NCBI RefSeq assembly: GCF_008711325.1
Contig: NZ_VXDB01000006.1
Span: 124,001 to 188,000, forward strand
From: Roseibium sediminis
GTDB lineage: Bacteria > Pseudomonadota > Alphaproteobacteria > Rhizobiales > Stappiaceae
DNA length: 64,000 nucleotides
Direction of reading: 5' to 3'
Shown here: positions 26,157 to 38,386 of the stretch, in pieces
How the letters are laid out: each line of letters starts with the position of its first letter
Numbering within the stretch: position 1 is the first letter of the stretch
Translations under genes and position numbers: made by a program
Notes under the pieces: model-generated
Databases searched by the model: none
What the model was told of the DNA's origin: nothing
Seen by the model: the letters and a program-made list of their open reading frames with translations, nothing else

Positions 26157-26327
26157 CTAACCCCGATCTGTCTGTGGTGGGCCGAAGACAGAGGGCAGCT
26201 CCCCGTGCTGAACAGCACTGGCCGGAGCAACCACGGCAGCCAGCATGAGTGCGAATGCAAGTCCCAATCCGAGCGCAATCGACAAGAGGAGTGCTCGTGC
26301 GCCGTTTACTTCCTGGTTCTTCCGCAT
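26157..26327 (-). CDS. Small predicted exported or membrane protein (56 aa)
   Basis: A 56-codon gene starting MRKNQEVNGARALLLS. One long hydrophobic helix (about 12-38) ends in APASAVQHG, which looks like a signal-peptidase site, followed by a short Pro-rich tail. CAGGAA lies about eight bases upstream of the ATG. It follows the next small membrane-protein gene by 54 bases on the same strand, so they probably form an operon. No family recognised. Confidence 0.45.
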   Translation of the reverse strand: MRKNQEVNGARALLLSIALGLGLAFALMLAAVVAPASAVQHGELPSVFGPPQTDRG

Positions 26328-26381
26328 CTTGAATTCCTGATGTCGTTGGACGTGATGGTGCCAAGGACAGGTGTTGGGGTG

Positions 26382-26648
26382 TCAGGCCCGGGCATTTGCC
26401 GGAGCGCTGGTGTTGCGAGCATAGGGGGAGGCGAGTTTGCCGAGATCATCCGACAACTGCCGTGCCAGACCGAATGTGTAGAAGAGCATGCCTGCAAAGA
26501 AGGTGCACAGGGCAGCAAGCAGAATGCGCTGAGGGACGGAAAGGTCGAGTGCTGCCGTCATCAGGGCGATGATGAGGGCCGCGCTGGCAATTCTCAGCAT
26601 TGTTCCGGTTCTGAAGGTGGCTGCCTTTTCGACATCTGTACTGCGCAT
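26382..26648 (-). CDS. Small two-TM protein (88 aa)
   Basis: An 88-residue protein with two hydrophobic helices (LRIASAALIIALMTAAL and ILLAALCTFFAGMLFYTFGL), a cytoplasmic N-terminus starting MRSTDVEKA and a polar C-terminal tail. AGGAG stands seven bases before the ATG at 26648, which rules out the 14-codon extension. Not recognised as a named family. Together with the 56-residue gene downstream it makes a two-gene small-membrane-protein unit between signalling genes. Confidence 0.6.
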   Translation of the reverse strand: MRSTDVEKAATFRTGTMLRIASAALIIALMTAALDLSVPQRILLAALCTFFAGMLFYTFGLARQLSDDLGKLASPYARNTSAPANARA

Positions 26649-26931
26649 CGTTCCACTCCTGACTCTGATGAAGCGATACTGGAGGTACATTCAGTCGGCT
26701 TGCTGACCGCATTTGGGCTCTTCGCGTGTCATTTGGTGGCGAAATTTGGGCATGCCGTTTCGGGTGCTGGTTAAGTAAATGTTACAACTTTAAGGAAAAT
26801 TATTCATGATAACTTTGCTGCCTGAAATATAAACAATGAAGGGCAATTTTTCTGGTGGTTCATAATATGTTTTCGATTTGAGGTGAGACTCCGAACTTGG
26901 GTGTTCCTTGGGTGTCTTCTTAGAGTCGCAA

Positions 26932-28074
26932 ATGAAATCGAGTGCAGCGAATATTCGTACACGGCCAAAACTGGACTTGAAACGTTTGGTGCAACCTGAA
27001 GAAGCGGAGATGTCTGCTGAGGTTGCCGACGAAGAGAAACCCGCCTTGTCCCTTTCGGGATTGCAGTTTTTTGTCTTCGACAACTCCCGAAAACATCTGC
27101 TCTGGTTCGAAAGCGGCAGCCAGAGCTTCAGCAGCAAGCCAAGCGGGATGCAGCAGGCGCCGGCGGCCTCGGCCCTGCGGTTGCTGCCTGCCGAAGACCG
27201 AAAGACCATATTGCGGCTGGTGCGGGGAGCTATCGAAGACGGGAAGGCGGGACCATTCGACGTTGGGGCTGGGGTTGACCACAGGCTTCCGGGCGTCCCG
27301 CTGATTACCCATCGCTACGAACTGGCGGATGGACGGACAATTGTCATCGGCTTTCCATTCATCGGTGACGATGGTGACAACGCGGGCAAAATCGTTCTTG
27401 GTCTCGCGCCGATCCTCCAACACTTCGTTCAGAACTCGAACCGGATTGTTCTGCTCGTCGACAATTTCGGCTATGTGCGATTTGCAAGCGAGGGCTTCCT
27501 GACGGGGTTCCAGATCTCCGATCCCAAGATGGTCATCGGTCGCAATATCGCCCATGTGCAAAGCCGGGTCGGACGAACTATCGTTTCTCTTTCGCTGGCG
27601 GCGCTCACGCGCCGGGCCAATGCATCAGGCAAGGGCAAGTTTCTTCTGGCGAATGGCGACAGTATCGAATTGTCCTTCGACACGATGTATTTCCGACTTG
27701 GCGGCAGCGTCGGCGGAATCCTGTTCTCCGCAGGTCGGGCCGCCGGAGAGGTTGATTATTCCAGTATCTTCAATCACTTCAGTTCCGCAATGATGGTCGT
27801 GAATGTGAAGACCCGCAAGATCATGGCGGCCAATACAGCGGCGATCCGTGCCTACCATTTGACGGCCGAGATCATGGACGAGCAGCCGGTCACCGAACGC
27901 CTTCTCCATGCCAGCAGCTTTTCTGCGCTCATTGAGGCAGCGAAGAGCAGGAGCGACATTCCGCAGTCCGTCGTCGTCAACAGTTTTGATGGAAAGTCAA
28001 AGAAGAAACGTCTGAAAGCGGTGCTTATCGATCTGGATAGTGATCCCAAGCTGCTTATCGAGGCGAGGAGCTGA
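26932..28074 (+). CDS. PAS-like sensory protein without output domain
   Basis: A 380-residue soluble protein. After a polar N-terminus it has three PAS-like regions: FFVFDNSRKHLLWFESG (about 45), IVLLVDNFGYVRFASEGFLTGF (about 180) and AMMVVNVKTRKIMAANTAAIRAY (about 290). No kinase, GGDEF, EAL or DNA-binding domain follows, so it may act as a sensor partner. It converges with the double-PAS MCP gene and shares a bidirectional terminator with it. I start at MKSSAAN; the GTG eight codons upstream is less likely. A near-match to the CtrA motif (TTAA-N7-TTAC at 26771) lies upstream. Confidence 0.6.
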   Translation: MKSSAANIRTRPKLDLKRLVQPEEAEMSAEVADEEKPALSLSGLQFFVFDNSRKHLLWFESGSQSFSSKPSGMQQAPAASALRLLPAEDRKTILRLVRGAIEDGKAGPFDVGAGVDHRLPGVPLITHRYELADGRTIVIGFPFIGDDGDNAGKIVLGLAPILQHFVQNSNRIVLLVDNFGYVRFASEGFLTGFQISDPKMVIGRNIAHVQSRVGRTIVSLSLAALTRRANASGKGKFLLANGDSIELSFDTMYFRLGGSVGGILFSAGRAAGEVDYSSIFNHFSSAMMVVNVKTRKIMAANTAAIRAYHLTAEIMDEQPVTERLLHASSFSALIEAAKSRSDIPQSVVVNSFDGKSKKKRLKAVLIDLDSDPKLLIEARS

Positions 28075-28099
28075 GCCCGTTTTACGGATGTACCCGAAC

Positions 28100-28139
28100 A
28101 AAGGAATACCCGCCGCATTTGGAATGCAGCGGGTCCTTT
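28100..28139. terminator. Bidirectional hairpin between convergent PAS and MCP genes
   Basis: AAAGGA and TACCCGC on the left pair with GCGGGT and TCCTTT on the right around a GCATTTGGAATGC core. The symmetric A- and T-rich flanks suit termination in both directions, though the T-run is short. Confidence 0.6.
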
Positions 28140-28155
28140 CAGTTGTTTTGTTCGA

Positions 28156-29631
28156 TCAGAGGTTCCGCAGGAAATCCTCAATCATAGCGTTCTTGTGCTT
28201 GATCTCTTCCACCTGAGCGACAATGTTTTCGACCTGCTTTGCGGACTCGGTTGTGTTGTCGCTGGCTTGGGATACGCCGACAATCGCGCTGGCAACTTCC
28301 TCTGCCGCAGCTCTTTGTTCCACCATTGTGGATGCAACGGCGGATGCCTGCTCGTTCAGGGACGTGATCACGCCCATGATGGACTGGATCGCGGTCTGTG
28401 CTTCGTTGGTCTCGTCCTGCATTGCCTCGATCTGGGTGCGGATCTGGTCCGTCCCGCGGGCGGTCTGTTCTGACAGCCCTTTCACTTCGGCTGCCACCAC
28501 GGCAAAGCCCTTGCCAGCCTCACCGGCGCGCGCTGCCTCGATGGTTGCGTTGAGGGCTAGCAGTTTGGTCTGATCGGCAATCGCCTGAATGGTGCCCATC
28601 ACCGAGCCGATCTGCTCGGAGGCGCTTTTCAGCGTTCCGATCTGGTCGGATGCCGCCTGCGCCCGTTGCAGGGCATCGCGGGACATCTCCGCAGCCTGCT
28701 GCATTCTTTCCGAGATTTCCGATATGGAAGCCGTCATTTCCTCGGCGGCAGACGTCACCGATGTGGCCTGAGACTTCGCGCTTTCGGCCGAGGTCATCAT
28801 GTTCTCGGAATTCGTCGACAGGCTGTCGCCGATGGCGTTCATGTTTACAATAACGTCTGTCACCATCTCGGTGACCTTTACCTGATCGGATACTACGGAC
28901 CAGGTCAGCATTGGTCCCAGATAACTGCCGTCGTCATCCATGATCGGGGACACCAGCAGATTGAGGGTCTCCGGCCCCACCGCAATATTGGCCTTCCATG
29001 GAAGGCGAGACGGGTCAGCCAGAATTTGGCGCTGATGTGCCGGGTTCTTGTGGAACACATCAACGCACTGGCCAAGAAGTTCGTCAACGTTCACCGGCAG
29101 GTACTGCTGCAATGGCTTGAGGGTGTTGACGCTTGTCTGGTTGACATAGTTGATTTCGAATGTCTTCGGATCGCAGGTCATCACGTTGACCGGGATCTTG
29201 TCGATCATCTGCAGAAGGCGTTTCGTATCGCGTTCCGCTTTGACCTTCTCCGTTGCGACGGCCCATTGGAGGCCAGCCTTCACATAGCGGCCCTTGCCGT
29301 CGCGAAGCGCGAACACATGAAGGTCCAGATACTCGTCACCCAGCGTGATCGTCGTTTCGTAGGGTAGGTTGGCCTCGTTGCGCAGAAGATCGCGCTGATG
29401 GCTGGGGACCTTGTGAAACACGTCGATCGAGGTGCCAACAATCTCGTCCACCTTTATCGGCAGCAAGTGTTCGAGCTTCTTCAGCATCTCGCGAGACGCC
29501 TTGTTCACATAGTCGATCCGAAACTCTTCAAGGTCACAGGTCATCACTGCTGTCGGGAGCGACTCCAGCAGCGCCGAGGACTGGTTGTCCAGGTTCTTGA
29601 TCACTCCACGGCTGGAAAACATTCTGCTCAT
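28156..29631 (-). CDS. Cytoplasmic methyl-accepting chemotaxis protein with tandem PAS domains
   Basis: A 491-residue receptor without transmembrane segments. Residues about 15-120 and 125-235 are two PAS domains that are internal duplicates: both carry VMTCD, an (R/E)I(D/N)YVN motif and DVFHKxPxHQR. The signalling domain follows with [28 protein letters not shown]. The HQR-containing PAS type can bind haem or flavin in some proteins, so redox, oxygen or energy sensing is plausible but unproven. ATG at 29631 follows GGAAGG; the 37-codon upstream extension is not used. Partner CheA/CheW genes are not in the window. Confidence 0.92.
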   Translation of the reverse strand: MSRMFSSRGVIKNLDNQSSALLESLPTAVMTCDLEEFRIDYVNKASREMLKKLEHLLPIKVDEIVGTSIDVFHKVPSHQRDLLRNEANLPYETTITLGDEYLDLHVFALRDGKGRYVKAGLQWAVATEKVKAERDTKRLLQMIDKIPVNVMTCDPKTFEINYVNQTSVNTLKPLQQYLPVNVDELLGQCVDVFHKNPAHQRQILADPSRLPWKANIAVGPETLNLLVSPIMDDDGSYLGPMLTWSVVSDQVKVTEMVTDVIVNMNAIGDSLSTNSENMMTSAESAKSQATSVTSAAEEMTASISEISERMQQAAEMSRDALQRAQAASDQIGTLKSASEQIGSVMGTIQAIADQTKLLALNATIEAARAGEAGKGFAVVAAEVKGLSEQTARGTDQIRTQIEAMQDETNEAQTAIQSIMGVITSLNEQASAVASTMVEQRAAAEEVASAIVGVSQASDNTTESAKQVENIVAQVEEIKHKNAMIEDFLRNL

Positions 29632-31278
<1,647 letters not shown>

Positions 31279-31302
31279 GGGTTTTGGGATCGTTCGAATT
31301 GG

Positions 31303-31336
31303 AAAGGGCGGCCTTTTGGTCGCCCTTTGTCTTTTT
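31303..31336 (+). terminator. Rho-independent terminator after aatA
   Basis: AAAGGGCGGCC pairs with GGTCGCCCTTT around a TTTT loop, followed by GTCTTTTT. It lies 25 bases after the aatA stop and also faces the convergent DUF302 gene. Confidence 0.85.
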
Positions 31337-31344
31337 GCGTTCGT

Positions 31345-31806
31345 CTATTCGGCTGCCTTAGCGGTGAGCTTTGCAAGCGCGCCCGACATTTTGGCGATAC
31401 TTGTATGATCCGGCGAGAGCCCGTGGGCTGCCGCGAGGCTTGTCGGGTTGTGATAGATCATCACGGTCCCATCTGGAGACTGAAACGCCGAAACGCGCAT
31501 GGGCAGGTCCAGACCAGCAGAAGGAGCGTCAATGATGACCGGTGTTCCCAGAGCGGGGTTGCCGAAGATCAGGACTTCATTGTCCGGAATTTCCATACCA
31601 ACGCTTTTCGCACCTGCCGCATGATTGACACGGGCAAAGACCTTGGCCCCTGCAGCTTCAATTGTGGCGCTCAGATTATCGAGCGTCTGGCTTACCGAAT
31701 GGGGGCTGTTTACGCGGATGAGGCCGTCTTCCATTGCCATGCTCCAATTGGGGGTAATTGCGGCCAAGAAAACCATCAGGGACAAAAAGATACGGGATTT
31801 GGACAT
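31345..31806 (-). CDS. DUF302 domain-containing exported protein
   Basis: A 153-residue protein with a signal peptide (MSKSRIFLSLMVFLAA, cut near SMAMEDG). The mature domain shows the DUF302 pattern: SVSQTLDNLSATIEAAGAKVFARVNH, EVLIFGNPALGTPVI and a final GTVMIYHNPTSLA with an AKMSGALAKL helix. DUF302 proteins are small periplasmic or cytoplasmic proteins of unknown role, sometimes beside oxidative-stress or copper genes. ATG at 31806 follows AGGAAA; the longer upstream frame is not family-like. It is convergent with aatA. Confidence 0.85.
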   Translation of the reverse strand: MSKSRIFLSLMVFLAAITPNWSMAMEDGLIRVNSPHSVSQTLDNLSATIEAAGAKVFARVNHAAGAKSVGMEIPDNEVLIFGNPALGTPVIIDAPSAGLDLPMRVSAFQSPDGTVMIYHNPTSLAAAHGLSPDHTSIAKMSGALAKLTAKAAE

Positions 31807-32140
31807 GGAATTTCCTGACATGTGTTGAGAGGTGGAACCTGTCAGTCTCATGCCGCAGCGGCAAATCAAGAAATTGTTCGTTTTCGTGTCTTGTGGTGAA
31901 GGAGGGGCGCTGTTTTGGCATCGAAGCGAAAGGAGCATTCGTTCTGCAAATTCCCTGTCTTTCGGCAGCTCTCCAGGGCGCGTCATGCTGCGCCGCCGCG
32001 CAAGTTTCCCTTGCATTCACGCCCGTTCAGGCGCGACGATGAGCGATCCGCCCCAACGGCGGGCGGGGCGCGGGTGAGGCTGCGTCATCCCGATCCGGCC
32101 TTTGCCGCGCTGGTTTTATCAAACCAACGGGAGGCAGAGC
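31807..32140. other. Intergenic region, no gene seen
   Basis: A 334-base region between the divergent DUF302 and EF-G-like genes. It is GC-rich toward the right and carries an imperfect GCCCC-AACGGCGGGCGGGGC hairpin near 32050. No convincing gene or known motif was found. Confidence 0.4.
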
Positions 32141-34228
<2,088 letters not shown>

Positions 34229-34245
34229 TACATTTGGGCCGTGAG

Positions 34246-34284
34246 AAGGGCGGGCTCCGGGAAAATCGGATGCCCGCCTTTTCT
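34246..34284 (+). terminator. Probable terminator after the EF-G-like gene
   Basis: AAGGGCGGGC and GCCCGCCTTTT form a stem with one bulged G and a long loop, followed by TTTTCTGTC. It is less regular than other terminators here. Confidence 0.6.
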
Positions 34285-34358
34285 GTCATCACCCCGGCGT
34301 TACTTGCTTTTGAAGTCCGATTTGCGGTTCCCTTGTGCAACGTAGCTGGAGCTTGAAG

Positions 34359-35324
34359 ATGAACATCTTGAACAGACGTCCCTGGGAACTGAATGAGCGC
34401 GATGTGACGCCGGAAGGCGTCTTCTTGAACCGCCGCAAGTTCATGACCGGTCTGGTGGCTGCCGGAACTGCGCTGGGCGCGGGTCTTCACATGTGTCCGG
34501 CCTTTGCCGAGGAAGATCCGAGCGCAGGTCTCTATCCGGTGCGAAACAATCCGGCTTTCACTGTTGATGATCGTCCGATGACCGACAAGGACGAGGCCTA
34601 CACCTACAACAACTTCTATGAATTCGGCTCTCACAAGGAAATCTCGGAGGCGGCTCAGGCCCTGCCAATCCGTCCGTGGACCATTGCCATTGATGGGATG
34701 GTTGAACAGCCGCAGACCATCGACATAGATGAGCTTTTGAAGAAGATGCCACTTGAAGAGCGCATCTACCGTCATCGCTGTGTAGAGGCCTGGGCGATGG
34801 TCGTGCCGTGGTCTGGTTTCCCACTTGCCGAGTTGGTCAAACTCGCCAAGCCGACATCAGGCGCCAAGTATCTGCGCTTTGAGACGTTCCACAATCCGAG
34901 CGTTGCAACCGGTCAGAAGCAGAGCTGGTATCCGTGGCCCTATATCGAGGGGCTCACCATCGAGGAAGCGACCAACGATCTCGCGTTCATGGCAACGGGT
35001 GTCTACGGCAAGCCGCTGGCCAAACAATTCGGCGCGCCGCTGCGTCTCGCCGTGCCGTGGAAATACGGCTTCAAGTCCATCAAGTCGATCGTGCGGATTT
35101 CCTTCACATCCGAGCGCCCGGTGAGCTTCTGGGAGCAGATCCAGGGCAAGGAATACGGCTTTTGGGCCAATGTGAACCCGTCAGTGCCGCATCCGCGCTG
35201 GAGTCAGGCAAGTGAGCGGCTGCTGGGGACCAATCTTCGCCGTAACACCGTGATCTACAACGGGTACGAAGAGCAGGTCGCGCATCTCTACAAGGACATG
35301 AAGGGCGAATTGCTGTTCATGTAA
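34359..35324 (+). CDS. msrP: Protein-methionine-sulfoxide reductase catalytic subunit MsrP (YedY)
   Basis: MsrP is a periplasmic molybdopterin enzyme that repairs oxidised methionine in envelope proteins. The 321-residue precursor has a twin-arginine motif (NRRKFM, residues 24-29) and hydrophobic segment ending near AFAEED. Cys141 in RHRCVEAW is the molybdenum ligand, and AVPWKYGFKSIKS lines the cofactor site. Its usual electron donor, the haem membrane protein MsrQ, is not encoded next door: the flanking genes are the EF-G-like gene and an NTF2-like gene on the other strand. The ATG at 34359 is eight codons inside the longest frame and has CTGGAG upstream. Confidence 0.95.
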   Translation: MNILNRRPWELNERDVTPEGVFLNRRKFMTGLVAAGTALGAGLHMCPAFAEEDPSAGLYPVRNNPAFTVDDRPMTDKDEAYTYNNFYEFGSHKEISEAAQALPIRPWTIAIDGMVEQPQTIDIDELLKKMPLEERIYRHRCVEAWAMVVPWSGFPLAELVKLAKPTSGAKYLRFETFHNPSVATGQKQSWYPWPYIEGLTIEEATNDLAFMATGVYGKPLAKQFGAPLRLAVPWKYGFKSIKSIVRISFTSERPVSFWEQIQGKEYGFWANVNPSVPHPRWSQASERLLGTNLRRNTVIYNGYEEQVAHLYKDMKGELLFM

Positions 35325-35362
35325 AGTCCGGTCGTCCAGATCAGTATAAAATGACGAACAAG

Positions 35363-35390
35363 AAACCCCGGCTTTTGGCCGGGGTTTTCC
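35363..35390 (+). terminator. Rho-independent terminator after msrP
   Basis: AAACCCCGGC pairs perfectly with GCCGGGGTTT around TTTTG, followed by TTCC. It lies between the convergent msrP and NTF2-like genes and may terminate both. Confidence 0.8.
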
Positions 35391-35418
35391 GTTTCAGCCC
35401 AGTTTCGCATCGCCCCAA

Positions 35419-35781
35419 TCAGGCGTTTGGATGGTAGTAGCGCTCGTCGAGGATCAAGCCATCCTTCCAGGTGGTCACGACAGCCTGGGCTTGCTTCACG
35501 TGCTGACCGTCCTTGGTCTTGAATTCCATGGTGGCTTCGTAAAACGTGGTGTCGTCGTTGTTGGAGCCGATCGTATGGGCGGTGTATTGGATGAATTCGG
35601 CAACGCCGGATAAAATGTCCTCTTCAACCTTCATGCAATGGGCCTTGCCCTTCTTGGGTTCCTGTCCGATTTCCCGAATCTGAACGTCAGCATGCAAAAA
35701 GCGTTCCATGCCTTCAAGGAACTCTCCCTTTTTGAGCATCGCCAGCAGTTCGTTGAGGTTTTTGAGGTTGATGTCTTGCAT
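35419..35781 (-). CDS. NTF2/SnoaL-like protein (120 aa)
   Basis: A 120-residue soluble protein: N-terminal helix MQDINLKNLNELLAMLKKG, a FLHADVQIREIGQ strand, and a C-terminal sheet with ATMEFKTKDGQ and VVTTWKDGLILDERYYH. This matches the cone-shaped NTF2/SnoaL fold. Active members have catalytic Asp/His residues; here the KAHCMK segment carries a cysteine and histidine near the pocket. Enzymatic or binding role unknown. It reads toward msrP and is preceded by a lone terminator at 35973-36002. ATG follows GGAGA. Confidence 0.75.
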   Translation of the reverse strand: MQDINLKNLNELLAMLKKGEFLEGMERFLHADVQIREIGQEPKKGKAHCMKVEEDILSGVAEFIQYTAHTIGSNNDDTTFYEATMEFKTKDGQHVKQAQAVVTTWKDGLILDERYYHPNA

Positions 35782-36404
35782 CCAGCTTCTCCGCAAATTG
35801 ACGTAAGGTTGCTGGTTGGTAGCCCTTTGGGCGCACCAGCTCCAATTGGTTATGCCTATGGACGGGAAGGGAAGTGTTCCCAAGCCCCGGATCAGGAGCA
35901 GCGAGGGAGCTTTCGGATCAGATGATAATGATTTTCCGGTCCGAGGCGGTCCAGCACAGCCTGTAAAAGAACAAAAAAAAGCCGGGTCCAAAGGGACCCG
36001 GCAGTCTAAAATCGAAATCACCAAAAATGTGGTGAAATCACCTTCCAGAGGGGAACAGCTGGCAGTCAGGACGTCACTGGGAGGAAGGTGCGACGCCGAC
36101 TGAACCAACAATAATGCTTATATGCGGTGCACAAGCTGCTGAAACAAGAGGCAATGCTGCAATGCAGCTATGCAATATTAACGGGTCTTAACAAATCTTG
36201 CCCCCAAAACGCGGGCCTGCCGCATTTTAGGTCAATAAGCCGCTGATTCCATTGGCAGTTTGCCTATTGGTCAGGCTGCTGCAGTTCATTTTTAAGGCGA
36301 GTCTTTGCAGCACGCAATCTGAAATTGCTGAATATGTGGGCAGTCTTGTTGCAGCCATACGTCATGGCAGATTGCTTCCAGTCCTGCTAAAGACCGGAAA
36401 AGCC
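35782..36404. other. Long intergenic region with orphan terminator
   Basis: A 623-base region between the minus-strand lsrB and NTF2-like genes. It contains a strong minus-strand terminator (35973-36002) about 400 bases past the lsrB stop. Two small hairpins with GGTGA/TCACC and CACC/GGTG stems precede it on the minus strand. No convincing gene is present, so the terminator ends either a long lsrB 3' region or an unannotated small RNA. Confidence 0.55.
35973..36002 (-). terminator. Strong orphan terminator on the minus strand
   Basis: A perfect GCCGGGTCC/GGACCCGGC stem with a CTTT loop is followed on the minus strand by eight T. The nearest upstream gene, lsrB, stops about 400 bases earlier. 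Confidence 0.85.
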
Positions 36405-37301
36405 CTAGAACTCCCAGTCCTCGGCGTTGGACAGGAGAAATTCGCGGAAGGCGGTGATGCGAGCCGTGTTTTTCAGTTCCGACGGATAGACAAAATACGT
36501 GTCGAAGGAGGGAACCTTTTCCTCCAGATCTGCAAGGATGCGTTCCATATCAGGAGATTGCTCGACGATGTAATCCGGCAGCATGGCGATGCCAACGCCA
36601 TGTTTCACGGCCCGTTTGATGGCCACGAGATTGTTGATGCGCAGGATCGGGGAGCGAGGGTCTCCCGGATCTCTCCCGGCCGTCTGCAGCCAATTCATGC
36701 CGCGCAGGAAAGCGGGGGCCTGTTCGCCAAAAGTGATGATACGGTGGTTGTCCAGATCCTCGATGCTCCTTGGTGTGCCGAACCGCTTGAGGTAATCGGC
36801 AGATGCGAAGACATGGAAATGAACCGTGAAGAGCTTTCTCTGGATAAGGTCAGGTTGCGTGGGCTGACGCAGCCTGATGGCCACATCCGCCTCGCGCATG
36901 CCGAGGTCCAGCTCGTCATCGTCAAATATCAGCTGCAGTTCGACCTCGGGGTAGAGGTTGATGAAGTCGTTGATGCGGGAGGTCAGCCACGTTGAGCCGA
37001 GACCGACTGTGGTCGTGACACGCAGGATGCCGGATGGCTTTTCTTTGCTGTCGGTCAGGCGACCTTGAACGGCCTCCAGCTTCATCAATACATCGCGGGC
37101 TGTGCGATACAGCAGTTCTCCCTGCTCGGTCAGCAGCAAGCCGCGCGCATGGCGGTGAAACAGGGGGACGCCGAGATCCTGCTCAAGGGCGCTCACCTGC
37201 CGACTGACGGCAGACTGGCTCATGTGCAGGGTGTCGCCGGCATGGGTGAAACTGCCTGCCTGGGCAGCAGCATGAAAGATGCGCAGTTTGTCCCAGTCCA
37301 T
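36405..37301 (-). CDS. lsrB: LysR-family regulator LsrB/VtlR
   Basis: A 298-residue LysR-type regulator. The N-terminal winged HTH begins MDWDKLRIFHAAAQAGSFTHAGDTLHMSQSAVSRQ, split here only by its own length, and matches LsrB/VtlR of Sinorhizobium, Agrobacterium and Brucella closely as I remember them. Those proteins control redox, envelope and symbiosis genes, and Sinorhizobium LsrB is reported to sense peroxide through cysteines. This protein contains no cysteine at all, so that mechanism cannot operate. It starts 40 bases after the trxB stop on the same strand, suggesting a trxB-lsrB transcript. Confidence 0.9.
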   Translation of the reverse strand: MDWDKLRIFHAAAQAGSFTHAGDTLHMSQSAVSRQVSALEQDLGVPLFHRHARGLLLTEQGELLYRTARDVLMKLEAVQGRLTDSKEKPSGILRVTTTVGLGSTWLTSRINDFINLYPEVELQLIFDDDELDLGMREADVAIRLRQPTQPDLIQRKLFTVHFHVFASADYLKRFGTPRSIEDLDNHRIITFGEQAPAFLRGMNWLQTAGRDPGDPRSPILRINNLVAIKRAVKHGVGIAMLPDYIVEQSPDMERILADLEEKVPSFDTYFVYPSELKNTARITAFREFLLSNAEDWEF

Positions 37302-37341
37302 TTCGTCCCCTCGGTCTCTGCCTGTGTGTCAGCTATGCTGG

Positions 37342-38310
37342 TTATTCAGCTGCTTCAGCCGCTGAATTGCTTTCCAGCTCGGCCAGATATTTCTCGGCTT
37401 CCAGAGCTGCCATGCAGCCCATGCCCGCAGCTGTGACCGCCTGACGGTAAATGTCGTCTGTGACATCGCCCGCAGCAAAGACGCCCGGAATGGAGGTCTT
37501 CGTAGAGTCAGGAGCCGTTTCGATATAGCCGCCTGCCTTGAGGGGCAGCTGATCGCGGAACAGGTCGACTGCCGGTGCGTGGCCGATGGCGATGAACACG
37601 CCGTCGGTTGCGATTTCCTGCGTTTGCCCGGTCTTGGAGTGCTTCAGACGAACGCCGGTGACGGCCTTGGGCATGCCGCCGCCGAGAATTTCATCGACCT
37701 GATGGTCCCAGATGATCTCGATCTTCGGATTCTTCTTGAGGCGCTCTTCGAGGATACGCTCGCAGCGCAGCTCGTCGCGGCGGTGAACGAGGGTAACTTT
37801 TGAGGCAAGGTTGGCCAGATAAAGTGCCTCTTCAACAGCGGTGTTGCCGCCACCGACCACGACCACTTCCTTGTTGCGATAGAAGAAGCCGTCGCAGGTT
37901 GCGCAAGCCGACACACCGGCGCCCATGAAGGCGGTTTCAGACTCAAGGCCAAGCCAGCGGGCCTGTGCGCCGGTTGCAATCACCACAGCGTCAGCAGTGA
38001 ATACGGTGCCGCTGTCGGATTCAAAACGGAACGGGCGAACGGACAGGTCGGCTTTGGTAATGGTGTCGTAGACCATCTTGGTGCCGACGTTTTCGGCTTG
38101 CTTCTGCATCTGCTCCATGAGCCAGGGGCCCATGATCGGATCGGCAAAGCCGGGATAGTTTTCAACGTCCGTGGTGATGGTCAACTGGCCACCGGGCTGG
38201 ATACCCTGCACAAGGGTTGGCTCAACCATGGCACGGGCCGCATAAATGGCAGCCGTGTAGCCAGCCGGTCCAGAGCCGATAATCAGTAGCTTGGTGTGCT
38301 CAGTCGTCAT
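37342..38310 (-). CDS. trxB: Thioredoxin-disulfide reductase
   Basis: TrxB passes electrons from NADPH through FAD to thioredoxin. The 322-residue protein has the FAD dinucleotide motif IGSGPAGYTAAIYAAR at the N-terminus, the redox-active C136-A-T-C139 pair, a GGGNTAVEEAL NADPH motif and a C-terminal GVFAAGDVTD FAD contact. Length and layout are those of low-molecular-weight bacterial TrxB. ATG at 38310 is chosen over the 13-codon upstream extension. It lies between the ELM1-like gene (76 bases upstream) and lsrB (40 bases downstream), all on the minus strand. Confidence 0.97.
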   Translation of the reverse strand: MTTEHTKLLIIGSGPAGYTAAIYAARAMVEPTLVQGIQPGGQLTITTDVENYPGFADPIMGPWLMEQMQKQAENVGTKMVYDTITKADLSVRPFRFESDSGTVFTADAVVIATGAQARWLGLESETAFMGAGVSACATCDGFFYRNKEVVVVGGGNTAVEEALYLANLASKVTLVHRRDELRCERILEERLKKNPKIEIIWDHQVDEILGGGMPKAVTGVRLKHSKTGQTQEIATDGVFIAIGHAPAVDLFRDQLPLKAGGYIETAPDSTKTSIPGVFAAGDVTDDIYRQAVTAAGMGCMAALEAEKYLAELESNSAAEAAE

Positions 38311-38386
38311 CTTTCTTGCCTTGATCCTGGTCGTTCGGGTTCTGCCCACGACATCTTAGCTGCGTTTGTGCCCGTGTCATGTGACA

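Noticed and set aside
36170..36190. Additional CtrA site TTAACGGGTCTTAA
   Set aside because: The half-sites are six, not seven, bases apart, so it does not fit the consensus.
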